Shown here: positions 23,717 through 32,100 of the stretch, piece by piece | Layout: each line of letters opens with the position of its first letter | How positions within the stretch are numbered: position 1 is the stretch's first letter | NCBI GenBank assembly: GCA_903892515.1 | Contig: CAITIS010000121.1 | Span: forward strand, 1 to 45,356 | Reading direction: 5' to 3' | DNA from: an uncultured Planctomycetota bacterium | Lineage (GTDB): Bacteria; Planctomycetota; Phycisphaerae; SM23-33 | Length of the DNA stretch: 45,356 nucleotides | The notes under the pieces: generated by a model | Told to the model about the DNA's origin: nothing | What the model saw: the letters and a program-made list of their open reading frames with translations, nothing else | Database searches by the model: none | Translations under genes and position numbers: made by a program

Positions 23717-25387
23717 ATGAGACCTGTCCCCAGCCAGCGTCACTACTGGGCCGTGCTGATCCTCGTCGCCACCGTGGCGGCCAACGCGGCCATTTCATCT
23801 CTTGAAGTCGTCCTGACGCCCAGTCAGGCCAACCTGCTTTGCGAGTCATACAAGGCCCAGGACTCTTCTGCCCTGCCCAACGACACGGTCTTTGGCTCAG
23901 GCAGTTCGCTCTGGCGGCTGCACCTGCCGGCCTGGCAGTCGGTGCTGGCTTCGGCCGTGCGCGTGGCCGGATGGTTTACTCACGACCCCGTGCAGATTCC
24001 ACACCTGGCCATTCTGCTGCTGGCGGGGCTGAGCCTGCTGCTGTACCTGCTGTCGATGTACTGGCTGCTGTACCGCCAGACGCGCATCTGGTCGGTTTCT
24101 GTCCTCGTGGCGATTCTTTCGACGGCCATCTTCTCGCCGCGGCAGCCCGCTTGGGGCATTGGCCCTGCCTTTGCGGTCGGGCCCGAGTTTCTCTACCGAG
24201 CGCTGATTCCCCTGATAGCCTTGCTGCTGGTCCGCTGGCGGCATTCGTACCTGGTTGTGGCTGCGTTCTTCCTGGCCGGGGTGTGGGGCAACTTCGAGCC
24301 CGTCAGCGGCGTCACGGTGCTGCTGATCATGCTGATCGGGTTCCTGGCGTCGCGACGATTCCGCCCATTGGCCCTGCTGCAAGGGCTTCTTGGGTTGCTG
24401 GCTGGGGTGATCGCGCTTTCGCCGGCCATCTTCTACTCGATCGCGACATTCTACTACGCCGGCGCCAAGCTGGTGCGGATGCCGCTGGCGGACTTGCGCG
24501 AGACCTTGCTCGCGGGCGGCGTGGATGTGCTGTATCCAGGCCTGCTGGCGGACACGCTTCGATTCCTGGCCTTGGCGGCCATCATCGGCACGCCATCGCT
24601 CATCATTCTCTTTCGCTTGGGGAGATACCGCGTCCGCGATATCTCGCTGTGGGTCTGGCTGACGGCCGGGGCGGTCGTGGTCAGCCTGGGCTTGCAGGGG
24701 CTCATGCAGGCATTGGCCGTGTTGACCGGCCGGGTGCCGCCGTGCCTGGAGTTCATCGCCGGCCTGCCGATAGCGATGCTGCCGCTGTGGGTGCTGTTCA
24801 CCCAGGCCATGGTCAGCCTGATTCGCATCTCTCGCACGCACCGGCTGTGGACCAGGCTGGCGCTGGCCGCGTTCGCCGTAATCTTCCTGGCCAGCAGCCG
24901 AAACGTCGCCCCGCTGCGGCATCGGGTGGACATGGCCATGGGCACGGAGTCGTCGGAGCGGCACTCCACCGCACTGGCAGAAGCCGCCGAGATGCAGGCC
25001 ATTGGCCGGTGGGCGGCCACGACCGGTCCGGGCAGCTTGTTCCTAACGACCGAATCGGAGCCCCGCTACATCGGGCGGCGCAGCGTCTGGGTCAACCCTG
25101 CTGACGTATTGTACTTCTTCCACCTTCAACCGCAGGCCTTGCCGGAGTTCGGTGACATGCTCGACCGGCTCAACGACCTGCTCCGCCCGGCCAAGAGTTC
25201 GCACGTGGACTCCCCGGTGCTGGTCGCCCAAGGCCAGCAACTTCAGCGCGGTCTGTTTATGCCGGGCGAGGTTTACGCGATCGTGCAGACATCGCAGGCC
25301 CCGCCGGCGGATGAGCACCTCCAGCCAGTGGCCGACCCCGCGGGCCAATGGGGTAAGTTCTGGCGCGTGTATCATGTTCTGCCCTGA
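23717..25387 (+). CDS. Polytopic membrane protein of unknown function
   Basis: 556 residues from the ATG at 23717 (AAGGAAAG before it). There are around ten to eleven hydrophobic segments, from residue ~10 to ~425, then a soluble C-terminal part of about 140 residues (AAEMQAIGRWAATTGPGSLF and SEPRYIGRRSVWVNPADVL). The layout, with many helices and a short extracytoplasmic C-terminal domain, recalls planctomycete membrane proteins resembling GT-C glycosyltransferases, but I see no clear catalytic Asp motif in the first loop (TPSQANLLCESYKAQ), so no enzymatic role is claimed. A possible -10 box TATAGT occurs near 23679, close to the divergent tilS start. Confidence 0.8.
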   Translation: MRPVPSQRHYWAVLILVATVAANAAISSLEVVLTPSQANLLCESYKAQDSSALPNDTVFGSGSSLWRLHLPAWQSVLASAVRVAGWFTHDPVQIPHLAILLLAGLSLLLYLLSMYWLLYRQTRIWSVSVLVAILSTAIFSPRQPAWGIGPAFAVGPEFLYRALIPLIALLLVRWRHSYLVVAAFFLAGVWGNFEPVSGVTVLLIMLIGFLASRRFRPLALLQGLLGLLAGVIALSPAIFYSIATFYYAGAKLVRMPLADLRETLLAGGVDVLYPGLLADTLRFLALAAIIGTPSLIILFRLGRYRVRDISLWVWLTAGAVVVSLGLQGLMQALAVLTGRVPPCLEFIAGLPIAMLPLWVLFTQAMVSLIRISRTHRLWTRLALAAFAVIFLASSRNVAPLRHRVDMAMGTESSERHSTALAEAAEMQAIGRWAATTGPGSLFLTTESEPRYIGRRSVWVNPADVLYFFHLQPQALPEFGDMLDRLNDLLRPAKSSHVDSPVLVAQGQQLQRGLFMPGEVYAIVQTSQAPPADEHLQPVADPAGQWGKFWRVYHVLP

Positions 25388-25395
25388 GACAAAAC

Positions 25396-25446
25396 CGGGA
25401 ATCGGGAATCGGGGATCGGGGATTCCGGGAATCGGGAGGCGGGAAG
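25396..25446. repeat. Tandem CGGGAAT heptamers
   Basis: About seven units of CGGGAAT/CGGGGAT in a row, the fourth and fifth separated by two bases, becoming CGGGAGG and CGGGAAG at the end. They lie directly after the membrane protein stop and before a CATGGTCAC palindrome. Confidence 0.75.
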
Positions 25447-25456
25447 CGTCGGGTGG

Positions 25457-25483
25457 CATGGTCACGCTGTTGGCGTGACCATG
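25457..25483. repeat. CATGGTCACGC palindrome, copy 1
   Basis: CATGGTCACGC, loop TGTTG, GCGTGACCATG: perfect 11-bp arms between two convergent genes. A near-identical copy (loop TGTTC) is at 44544-44570; the flanking GTGG is also shared. Confidence 0.8.
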
Positions 25484-25540
25484 TGGGCCGATCCCCGCGG
25501 AGCAGGCCGGAATGACATCGGCAGTTATCTCAGGGGCGCG

Positions 25541-27223
25541 TCATTTCGCTGCTTGGGTGCGAATCTCGATCAACTGCTTCATGACGTTGGAGCAGTCGCC
25601 CTTCCATGTGTTGGTGCCGAAGCAGTCGTGGAGTTGGCGGTACAGGGCGTAGAGTTGCTCGTAGACCCGGTGGGCCTTGGCGTTGGGTTTGTACACCTTG
25701 GGCTTTAGGCCCGTCATGGCCTGCTGGGCGTCGGCGTAGCAATCGTGGCCACCGGCTTTCTTTCCGGCCACGACCGCCCCGGCAATGGCTGAACCCAGGG
25801 CGCACGTCTGCGACGAACGCGAAATCTTCATGGGCCTGCCGGTCACGTCGGCGTAGATCTGCATCACCAGCGGATTCTTCTCGGCGATGCCGCCGCAGTT
25901 GATCACCTGCTCGACCTTCACGCCGTATTCCTCGAAGCGCTGGATGATCGTCAAGGCCCCAAAGGCCGTCGCCTCGATGAGGGCGCGGTAAATCTCGCCC
26001 GGCGTGGTGTACAGCGTCTGGCCCAGCAGCAGGCCGGTGAGTCGCTGATCCACCAGGATCGTGCGGTTGCCGTTGTTCCAGTCCAGGGCCAGCAGGCCCG
26101 ACTGGCCGGGCTTGAGATCGGCTGCCTGGCGCGTCAATTCGGCGTGGGCGTCGCCCTTGAGGCCCAGCGGCTTGATGTAATTCACGAACCAGTTGAAGAT
26201 ATCGCCGACTGCCGATTGGCCCGCCTCCAGCCCGAAGTATCCCGGCAGGATCGAGCCGTTGACGATGCCGCACAGGCCCGGAATGTCGGCCAGGGGCTTG
26301 TCGTTCGGGGCGATCATCATGTCGCACGTGCTCGTGCCGATGATCTTGACCAAGGCCCCGGGCGTGATGCCCGAGCCGACCGCGCCCAAGTGTGCATCGA
26401 ACGCGCCGACGGCCACGGGAATTCCCGCCGTCAGGCCCGTGCGCCTGGCCCAATCCTCGGTCAGGACGCCGGCCGATTCGTTCACGGTGAAGGCGCAGCT
26501 CGGCAGGTGCGAGCGAAGCTCCGCTAAGCGCGGATCGAGCTGGACCAGGAATTCCGCGTCGGGATAGCCGCCCCAGGCGTCGCTGTACATGGCCTTGTGG
26601 CCGGCGGCGCACACGCCTACCTTGATGGCGTCGGGCGCTTCCGTGCCGGTCAGCATGGCCGGGATCCAGTCGGCGATTTCTACCCACGAATACGCCGCCT
26701 TGGCCACCTTCGCGTCGGTGCGCAGGCAGTGCAGAATCTTGGAAAAGAACCACTCGCTGGAATATGTCCCGCCGCACTTGGCCAAGTACTGAGGCCGAAC
26801 CAGCCGGGCCAATTGCGTGATCTCGGCCGATTCGATCACCGACGTGTGATCCTTCCACAGCCAGGCCATGGCGTTGGGATTGCGGGCAAATTCCTTGCTC
26901 AGCGCCAGCGGTTTGCCCGCGGCATCCACGGGCAGGGGGGTGCTGCCGGTTGTATCCACGCCGATGCCGATGACGTCGCCGGCCTTGAAGCCCTTGGTCT
27001 TCCTGGCGGCGGCCAGGGCGGCCTTGATGGTCCGCTCCGTGCCTTGCACGTAGTCGGCTGGGTGCTGCCGGGCGATGTGCGGGTCTTTGCCCAGGATGAC
27101 GCCGGATGTGCCCTGGGAGTAGTTCCACACGGCCGAGCCGACTTCCTTGCCGTTGGCGACGTTGACGACAATCGCCCGCACGCTGTTAGTGCCGAAATCC
27201 AAGCCGATGCTGTACTTGGCCAT
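25541..27223 (-). CDS. araB: Ribulokinase (FGGY family)
   Basis: 560 residues; E. coli AraB has 566. It phosphorylates L-ribulose to L-ribulose 5-phosphate in L-arabinose breakdown. AraB-type signatures are plain: IGLDFGTNSVRA at the start, VDTTGSTPLPVD, NPNAMAWLWKDHT, YSSEWFFSKILH, AFDAHLGAVGSG, KIIGTSTCDMMIA, GLEAGQSAVGDIFNWF and NCGGIAEKNPLVMQI. The ATG at 27223 follows GAGG at good spacing; a TTG two codons upstream is less likely. The isomerase gene lies 180 bp upstream on the same strand, with a long hairpin between. No araD epimerase is present in the window, so the pathway continues elsewhere. Confidence 0.93.
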   Translation of the reverse strand: MAKYSIGLDFGTNSVRAIVVNVANGKEVGSAVWNYSQGTSGVILGKDPHIARQHPADYVQGTERTIKAALAAARKTKGFKAGDVIGIGVDTTGSTPLPVDAAGKPLALSKEFARNPNAMAWLWKDHTSVIESAEITQLARLVRPQYLAKCGGTYSSEWFFSKILHCLRTDAKVAKAAYSWVEIADWIPAMLTGTEAPDAIKVGVCAAGHKAMYSDAWGGYPDAEFLVQLDPRLAELRSHLPSCAFTVNESAGVLTEDWARRTGLTAGIPVAVGAFDAHLGAVGSGITPGALVKIIGTSTCDMMIAPNDKPLADIPGLCGIVNGSILPGYFGLEAGQSAVGDIFNWFVNYIKPLGLKGDAHAELTRQAADLKPGQSGLLALDWNNGNRTILVDQRLTGLLLGQTLYTTPGEIYRALIEATAFGALTIIQRFEEYGVKVEQVINCGGIAEKNPLVMQIYADVTGRPMKISRSSQTCALGSAIAGAVVAGKKAGGHDCYADAQQAMTGLKPKVYKPNAKAHRVYEQLYALYRQLHDCFGTNTWKGDCSNVMKQLIEIRTQAAK

Positions 27224-27244
27224 GTTCAATCCTCAAAAACTCTG

Positions 27245-27354
27245 CCACAAAGAGCACGAAGATGAGGACACGAAGGTCACAAAGTCAGAGAGACACAAGG
27301 GCAGATACGGCCTCTCGCATCACTTTGTCTTGGTGCTCTTCGTGCCCTTTGTGG
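27245..27354. repeat. CCACAAAGAGCACGAAGA long inverted repeat
   Basis: CCACAAAGAGCACGAAGA (27245-27262) pairs with TCTTCGTGCCCTTTGTGG (27337-27354), 17 of 18 bases, inside the 180-bp gap between the isomerase and the ribulokinase. The flank TTCTCCGTGTTCTCCGTGG follows. It could stabilise or process the shared mRNA. Confidence 0.75.
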
Positions 27355-27403
27355 TTCAGCAGTTTGTCTCTTCTCCGTGTTCTCCGTGGTTCAGTCGTTG
27401 CCG

Positions 27404-28876
27404 TTACTCGCAGCAGCCGCAGTCGCAGTCACTGCCGCCGAAGGGAAGTTCGGGCGACCAGAAGCCGCCGTCGAATTCCGGCGTGTATACCTCAAAGCCC
27501 AGGTAGTTGCCGAAGGCCTCCCACAGCACGTTGCCGACGTGCTGGCGGTTCATGGCCACGTGGTGGGGGAAGTGCCGCAGCAGGACGTTCCGGTAGAACT
27601 GCGGCATGCCGGGAATACGCACCCAGCCGTAGCCGCCGAAGGTCTTGGCCTCATTGGGTTCGACGATGCCCTCGGCCAGCGCGACCTTGAACAGCCCGCC
27701 ATTATCCTGGGTGGCGCGGCACAGCGTCACCGGGCCGTCCTTCATAACGAACTCGACGACGCCCATGGCGTTCTTCCGGCCAGTCGTGCCGGCGATGATC
27801 TCCTGGCAGCCCATCTTGGGCGGCGTCTTGGCCCAACTGGTGGGGAACACGCCGCAGTGCCAGCAATTGACCAGCTCCATGTCCTCGTTGTGCAGGTTGT
27901 TCCAGTCGGCCAGGCAGCTCGGACCGCCGCTGGCCAGCTGCAGCGCGTGCATCGAGAGCGTGCCCAGGATGTCCGACTCGCAGGCGCACGGGATGCCCAT
28001 GTCGTCCAGCCGGCTCATGGTCGTGCATGAGCACATCTGCAGATTGGCCTGCATGCTCGTCCAGCACTGAATGCCCAGGGCGTCGAGCTTCTTATCCTCG
28101 ACGAATTTCAGCAGGTAGGTTTCCAGCTTGGCAATGCGGCTGAGAATGTCGTCGTTGACGGCAGAGCAATCGATCTGCTTTTTCATCGACTTGACGATGG
28201 CCTTGACCTCGGCGCTGTTGGTCATCCTGGCCACGCCGCCCATGACTTCGGACAGGTCCAGCGTCACGGTCGTGACGCCTAGTTGCTGGAGGGACTTTTC
28301 GTTGAAGCGGCAGGTCCAGAACCCATCTGGCCGGGCGCCGACCTGGCCGTACCGGGCCTTGCGGATGCCGCTGACCACGCGCACGACGGCCAGGAACCGG
28401 CCTAAGCTGTCCTTGAAGCTGTCGTCGGTGGGGTAGCAGATCGGGATTTCCGGCACGCTATAGGGCAGGTCGAGTTGCCGCAGCACCTCGCCGATGGACA
28501 GCAGGCCGCAGAAGCTGTCGCGCCGCTCGGTGGTGGGCTTGAGAACCTCTTCCTCCTGGCAGCCGAAGATGAGGATCGGGACCTTCTTGCCGAATTCCTT
28601 GAGCGTGATGGCCACGCCTTGCTCGTCGCCGAAGTTGACGGCGCCGACGACGACGCCCTGGACATCGGCGGCGGCGAACATCTTGCCGACCTTCATGGCC
28701 TCATCCAGCGTTTCGACGCAGCCGACCTTGGTGTCCTTCTCGCTGGGGACGATGACTTCGACGCCGAAGGTCTTGAGCGTCTCGATGGTGGCCTTGCGCA
28801 TCTTGGCGGCCAGGCGGTCGGAGAAGAAGCCGCGGTTGGCGGGAATGAAGCCGATTTTCAGTTTGGTCGCTTGCAT
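27404..28876 (-). CDS. L-fucose/L-arabinose isomerase-family protein
   Basis: 490 residues from the ATG at 28876 (AAGGATATCC before it); a further 77 in-frame codons upstream run through repeats and are rejected. The sequence fits the FucI/AraA-like isomerase family: LKIGFIPANRGFFS at the N-terminus, GVVVGAVNFGDEQGVA, KLDALGIQCWTSMQ, MGIPCACESDILGTLSMHAL (probable metal and substrate region) and CHCGVFPTSW-like WHCGVFP. These enzymes interconvert aldoses and ketoses with a metal ion. Beside an AraB-like kinase the likely substrate is L-arabinose or a related sugar, but this is inferred from context. The end is oddly Cys-rich (GGSDCDCGCCE), which may bind metal or be a tail of no function. Confidence 0.85.
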   Translation of the reverse strand: MQATKLKIGFIPANRGFFSDRLAAKMRKATIETLKTFGVEVIVPSEKDTKVGCVETLDEAMKVGKMFAAADVQGVVVGAVNFGDEQGVAITLKEFGKKVPILIFGCQEEEVLKPTTERRDSFCGLLSIGEVLRQLDLPYSVPEIPICYPTDDSFKDSLGRFLAVVRVVSGIRKARYGQVGARPDGFWTCRFNEKSLQQLGVTTVTLDLSEVMGGVARMTNSAEVKAIVKSMKKQIDCSAVNDDILSRIAKLETYLLKFVEDKKLDALGIQCWTSMQANLQMCSCTTMSRLDDMGIPCACESDILGTLSMHALQLASGGPSCLADWNNLHNEDMELVNCWHCGVFPTSWAKTPPKMGCQEIIAGTTGRKNAMGVVEFVMKDGPVTLCRATQDNGGLFKVALAEGIVEPNEAKTFGGYGWVRIPGMPQFYRNVLLRHFPHHVAMNRQHVGNVLWEAFGNYLGFEVYTPEFDGGFWSPELPFGGSDCDCGCCE

Positions 28877-29172
28877 GGGATATCCTTGTTTTGAAGTTAC
28901 CTGGTAACAGGGTGCAGAGTATACAAACCGCAGGCCATGTACCACAACCACGGGTTGCCTGGGTTGCCTGGTGGCGGAGCTGTGTGATACGGGCGTGCTC
29001 ATGGTGGCATCGGCTTTAGAGCGGACTAAGCTTGCTTGGCTACAGGTGGCACGGCCTTTCAGGCTGTGCCACACAGGCTGGAAAGCCTGTGCCACCCGAA
29101 GCAACACGCAAACTTAAATCGCTCTAATGGCGGGCCGAGCAGCCCAGAGAAGCATGTTGGGCCGCACTGCCG
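28877..29172. other. Intergenic stretch with nested hairpins
   Basis: 296 bp upstream of the isomerase. It presumably contains the leftward promoter (not identified) and carries the GTGGCAC/CACAGGCT hairpins at 29046-29091. No gene is seen. Confidence 0.45.
29046..29091. repeat. Two adjoining AGGCTGTGCCAC hairpins
   Basis: GTGGCACGGCCT (29046-29057) pairs with AGGCTGTGCCAC (29061-29072), one mismatch. Then CACAGGCT-GGAA-AGCCTGTG (29072-29091) forms a perfect 8-bp hairpin. The two share arms, so alternative pairings are possible. Confidence 0.7.
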
Positions 29173-29778
29173 CTATTCTTGGGACGCATTTGTTGGGGGT
29201 GTTTGGCCTTGCGGCTTGCGGTAGAACACCAGTGCCATGCCGCCGTAGTCTCGGCGGTCGTCGAGCTTGAGCCCGGCCAGTTCGTCCGGCGTGACCAGGC
29301 TGCGCGGGCCGCGAAATACGATCACGCCGTCGGAGGCTAGCCGGCCACACAGCGGGGTGAAGATCGCGTCCTGCGCCTCTTGCCACTGCCATTCCTGCGC
29401 CATCGCGTACGGCGGGTCGACGAAAGCGATATCCACCGGCTCGCTCAGCGTTGCCAGCCAGGACGGGAGCTGCTTGAGGATGTCGCCACGCCAGATGGTG
29501 GACTCTTCCTGGGCGCCCAAGGCCTCGATGTTGCGGGAGAGCAACTTCAGTGCCTCGCGGTCAACCTCGGCGAAGCAGCAGTGGCGCGAGCCGCGGCTCA
29601 GCGCCTCCAGGCCGATGCTGCCCGTGCCGCAGAACAGGTCCAGCACGTATGCGCCGGGGATCTCGGTCTGAAGGATATTGAAGAGGTTGGTCTTGACCCG
29701 GTCGGTGATGGGGCGCGTGACGGAGCCGTCCCGCGGCAGGACGACTCGACCACGATATTGTCCGGCGATGATTCGCAT
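29173..29778 (-). CDS. rsmD: 16S rRNA (guanine-966-N2)-methyltransferase
   Basis: 201 residues from the ATG at 29778; upstream codons in the same frame are not supported. RsmD methylates G966 of 16S rRNA in the 30S subunit using SAM. Typical landmarks are MRIIAGQYRGR at the start, TRPITDRVKTNLFNIL (residues 21-36), the SAM-binding motif LDLFCGTGSIGLEALSRG (46-63) and the catalytic FVDPPYA (119-125, DPPY motif). The length is standard (E. coli 198). It faces away from the lipoprotein gene at 30112; the gap is rich in hairpins. In many genomes rsmD sits beside coaD, which is absent here. Confidence 0.95.
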   Translation of the reverse strand: MRIIAGQYRGRVVLPRDGSVTRPITDRVKTNLFNILQTEIPGAYVLDLFCGTGSIGLEALSRGSRHCCFAEVDREALKLLSRNIEALGAQEESTIWRGDILKQLPSWLATLSEPVDIAFVDPPYAMAQEWQWQEAQDAIFTPLCGRLASDGVIVFRGPRSLVTPDELAGLKLDDRRDYGGMALVFYRKPQGQTPPTNASQE

Positions 29779-30111
29779 ACGTGAAGTATCATCGCTAGGC
29801 CCTTTGGTTTCCAGTAGGGCGCAAAGAAAAGCCCCATCCGAGCCTGAATCAGGTGGCCTGGTCAGCGCTGTCGTTGTCGTGACCATGTCTTGACCGATAT
29901 TGGCGCAGGAACATGGTCATCCCAAACGGCGGGAATGACCATGCCACCCTGCATCCGGCGCAAAAAACAGCCCCGGCCGAGGGGCGGTAAGCCGGGGCGG
30001 GGCATTCCACTGCCGGCGCTGAGCCGGCAGCAGGCGGTTGTTTTGTCTTCACAGGAACCATAAGATACCCCTCGGCCCTGGGCAAACGGGCCTCAAGGAA
30101 GAGCGGTCGAC
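29779..30111. other. Divergent intergenic region with three hairpins
   Basis: 333 bp with no gene. It holds a CATGGTCAT palindrome (29912-29943), GCCCCGGC/GCCGGGGC (29970-29998) and CTGCCGGC-GCTGA-GCCGGCAG (30010-30030); the last is followed by GCGGTTGTTTTG, resembling a terminator, though no rightward gene precedes it. Confidence 0.5.
29912..29943. repeat. CATGGTCA palindrome, copy 3 (variant)
   Basis: CATGGTCATCCC faces GGGAATGACCATG with a one-base bulge. Same CATGGTCA/TGACCATG ends as the copies at 25457 and 44544 but with a different core. Confidence 0.6.
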
Positions 30112-30753
30112 ATGCGCATGAGATTTCCATACGCGTTGCACCTGGTGGCGATGGCAGCGGCGGCGATGCTGTGTTCGTGCTCTCCCAAGGCCATCGCGCC
30201 GCCCCAGCCTGCCCGGACGACCAGTGCGAGCTTCAACGCCCTTTGGGACGCCTCCGTCTCGGTGCTGTGGGAATACCGCTTCACGGTGGATCGCCAGGAC
30301 CGTCGCGCCGGCGTCATCACCACGCTGCCGCTGACCAGCGCGTATGGCTTCGAAGCCTGGCGTCCCGACGAAGTGACGATGAATGATTACCTCGAAGGCC
30401 TGACGCAGACGATCTACCGGCAAGTGACCGTGACCATCGAGCCGTGGGGCCAGCCCGCGACGGCCAGTGCGCCCTCCGAGCCGCCGGCCAGCATGCCCGC
30501 CAGCAATGCCTTCGTGGTGCGCGTGGAGGTTCACGTTTCTCGCTCCGACCGGACGGACCGTGAAATCGAAAGCACGGCCGATGCCCAGCGAATGTGCCTT
30601 CGCCCCCGGCAACTATCCATGAGCGACTCGCCCGTCCGGCCCGGCAAGGAATGGGTCGTGGATGAACTGGGGCGGGACAAGAACCTCGAACGCGTCCTGG
30701 AAGAGAAGATCGACGCTCGCGCCGCCAAGCAAGCGGCCACGGCCGGCAAGTAG
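30112..30753 (+). CDS. Predicted lipoprotein
   Basis: 213 residues. Signal MRMRFPYALHLVAMAAAAMLCSC with a lipobox around LCSC, so attachment to the outer or inner membrane is likely. The mature part reads ASFNALWDASVSVLWEYRFTVDRQDRRAGVITTLPLTSA, a pattern seen in small planctomycete lipoproteins that resemble DUF-type uncharacterised domains; I cannot name the family with confidence. A Pro/Ala/Ser linker (about residues 121-132) splits two beta-rich halves, and the end is charged and helical. AAGGAAG precedes the start at a long spacing, so the ATG two codons downstream is also possible. Confidence 0.75.
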   Translation: MRMRFPYALHLVAMAAAAMLCSCSPKAIAPPQPARTTSASFNALWDASVSVLWEYRFTVDRQDRRAGVITTLPLTSAYGFEAWRPDEVTMNDYLEGLTQTIYRQVTVTIEPWGQPATASAPSEPPASMPASNAFVVRVEVHVSRSDRTDREIESTADAQRMCLRPRQLSMSDSPVRPGKEWVVDELGRDKNLERVLEEKIDARAAKQAATAGK

Positions 30754-30816
30754 GGCGTCAGAATCAGCATCGCTGTGAACGTCAGGCATCGGGCCATGGC
30801 CGGGGCAGGCGCAGAC

Positions 30817-31413
30817 TCACTTCCTCCACGGCCTCCACTTAACCTTCTTCGGCGGATGCACGCCGGCCAGGTCGTCCGCCACGCGCCGCGCCATTGTGTG
30901 AAAGTCTGGCAGTTTGGAGCGGAGTTCGCGAAGCCTGGCCAGCTTGAAGCGTTCGGGGAATCTGGACATTGCCTCGCGCGACGTATCCACGAAGAAGGCT
31001 GAAGGCAGCGGCAGGTCGTCGTTGGGGGTGTAGAACTTCAGGGCTTCGTCAAGGCACTGGGCCGCTTGAAAGGATATCTTTCGCGTCTCGGCCTTTTCGG
31101 GCGACTTGGCCGCCGAGTCGATGAGAAAGAAGAACAAGCTCAGCCACTGGCCTACGTCGATAATGCGGCTGGGTTCGTCGCTGGCATTGATGACGTCGCC
31201 TTCGGGGTTAGCCTCGGCCGGATCCTGCTCGGGGCAGAAGAATTCGAAGCGCCGCTCGATATGACAGTTCTGGCAGCGAGCGGACATGCTGCGGGCATCT
31301 TGCTCGGGCCGACGGACCTGAATTTCCCAAGGCCCCTTGGCGCAGCCCGGACAGGGGGTGACCTTGAGGTAGTACTCTGCTTCGGCCGGGCTGTGCGCGT
31401 GCAGCGCGTCCAT
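30817..31413 (-). CDS. Uncharacterised protein with N-terminal zinc-ribbon-like Cys pairs
   Basis: 198 residues from the ATG at 31413 (AGGAG seven bases before). Cys pairs CPGC (about 21-24) and CQNC (about 47-50) suggest a zinc ribbon. The remainder is helical and charged, with KSPEKAETRKISFQAAQCLDEALKF, and ends KKVKWRPWRK. I recognise no family. The neighbour upstream (31926) is a lipoprotein on the same strand 33 bp away, so the two may form one transcript. No signal peptide; cytoplasmic. Confidence 0.7.
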   Translation of the reverse strand: MDALHAHSPAEAEYYLKVTPCPGCAKGPWEIQVRRPEQDARSMSARCQNCHIERRFEFFCPEQDPAEANPEGDVINASDEPSRIIDVGQWLSLFFFLIDSAAKSPEKAETRKISFQAAQCLDEALKFYTPNDDLPLPSAFFVDTSREAMSRFPERFKLARLRELRSKLPDFHTMARRVADDLAGVHPPKKVKWRPWRK

Positions 31414-31446
31414 CACGGCTCTCCTGCTCTAGCTCGGAATCCACTC

Positions 31447-31926
31447 TCACTCAGGCGGAGGAGGGGCTCCGGCCCCGTCGCGCATCTGCTGGCGGAGCAT
31501 CCTTCTTGTGACGCCCGTTGGCGTGCTCGGATCGGAGGGCGCGGCGGGAGGCGGCGTGCCGGTGGTGACGGCCGGGGCTGCAGCGTCGGCCGGTGCGCTT
31601 GGCTTGGCCGGCGTAGCGGGGGCGCTGCTAGCTACAGCGGTGGGCTTGGCCGGCGTGGATAAGGGCTTTTCGGCCGGGGCACTGGCGACAGCCGGCGCCG
31701 AGGCTGGCGGGTTGGCCTTGGGTGCGCTCTCCACGGTCTTCTGGTAGTTCTTGGAGACCTTCACCTGGTCCTGAATGACCTCATCGTCATTGAGGGCTCG
31801 CTGGGTGGCATAGCCCGAGCCGTCGATCTTACTATCGTGCCGAAGGGGCTCGGATGGGGGCGTGCTCTTCTTGTCGCAACCGCAGGCCAGAGCGGCCAGC
31901 AGACACATGAGGCCGACACATCTCAT
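31447..31926 (-). CDS. Predicted Pro/Ala-rich lipoprotein
   Basis: 159 residues. MRCVGLMCLLAALACGCDKK is a lipoprotein signal with Cys at position 15 or 17 as the attachment site; AGGAG lies before the ATG. After a short ordered part (YATQRALNDDEVIQDQVKVSKNYQKTVE) the chain is almost entirely Ala, Pro, Ser and Lys (about residues 68-140), probably a flexible spacer across the periplasm. No family is recognised. Same strand as the gene at 30817. Confidence 0.7.
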   Translation of the reverse strand: MRCVGLMCLLAALACGCDKKSTPPSEPLRHDSKIDGSGYATQRALNDDEVIQDQVKVSKNYQKTVESAPKANPPASAPAVASAPAEKPLSTPAKPTAVASSAPATPAKPSAPADAAAPAVTTGTPPPAAPSDPSTPTGVTRRMLRQQMRDGAGAPPPPE

Positions 31927-32003
31927 CGCGCTCTCCTGGATGGTAGGAAAACCATATCGTACCTGAAACCGCGGCGAGTGGCAAGCGCATCAGAGCGTGG
32001 GAG

Positions 32004-32096
32004 ATTTCGAGTTGCGAATTTCGAATCGTCGCCCCGACCCGGTGGTTGCCCTGGTCGCTGATCCGAAACTCGAACGCCGAAACTCAAAACTCAGAA
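32004..32096. repeat. Solo TTTCGAATTTCGAA-type repeat pair, no gene inside
   Basis: ATTTCGAGTTGCGAATTTCGAAT (about 32004-32026) and, inverted, GAAACTCGAACGCCGAAACTC with AAAACTCAGAA (about 32064-32096). These are AT-rich against the high-GC surroundings and match the ends of the four-helix-bundle cassette at 41355-41821. They look like an empty relic of such a cassette. Confidence 0.55.
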
Positions 32097-32100
32097 TGGA

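Noticed and set aside
25530..27128. 532-residue frame overlapping araB on the same strand
   Set aside because: Out of frame with a clear ribulokinase; Arg/Gly-rich composition typical of a shadow.
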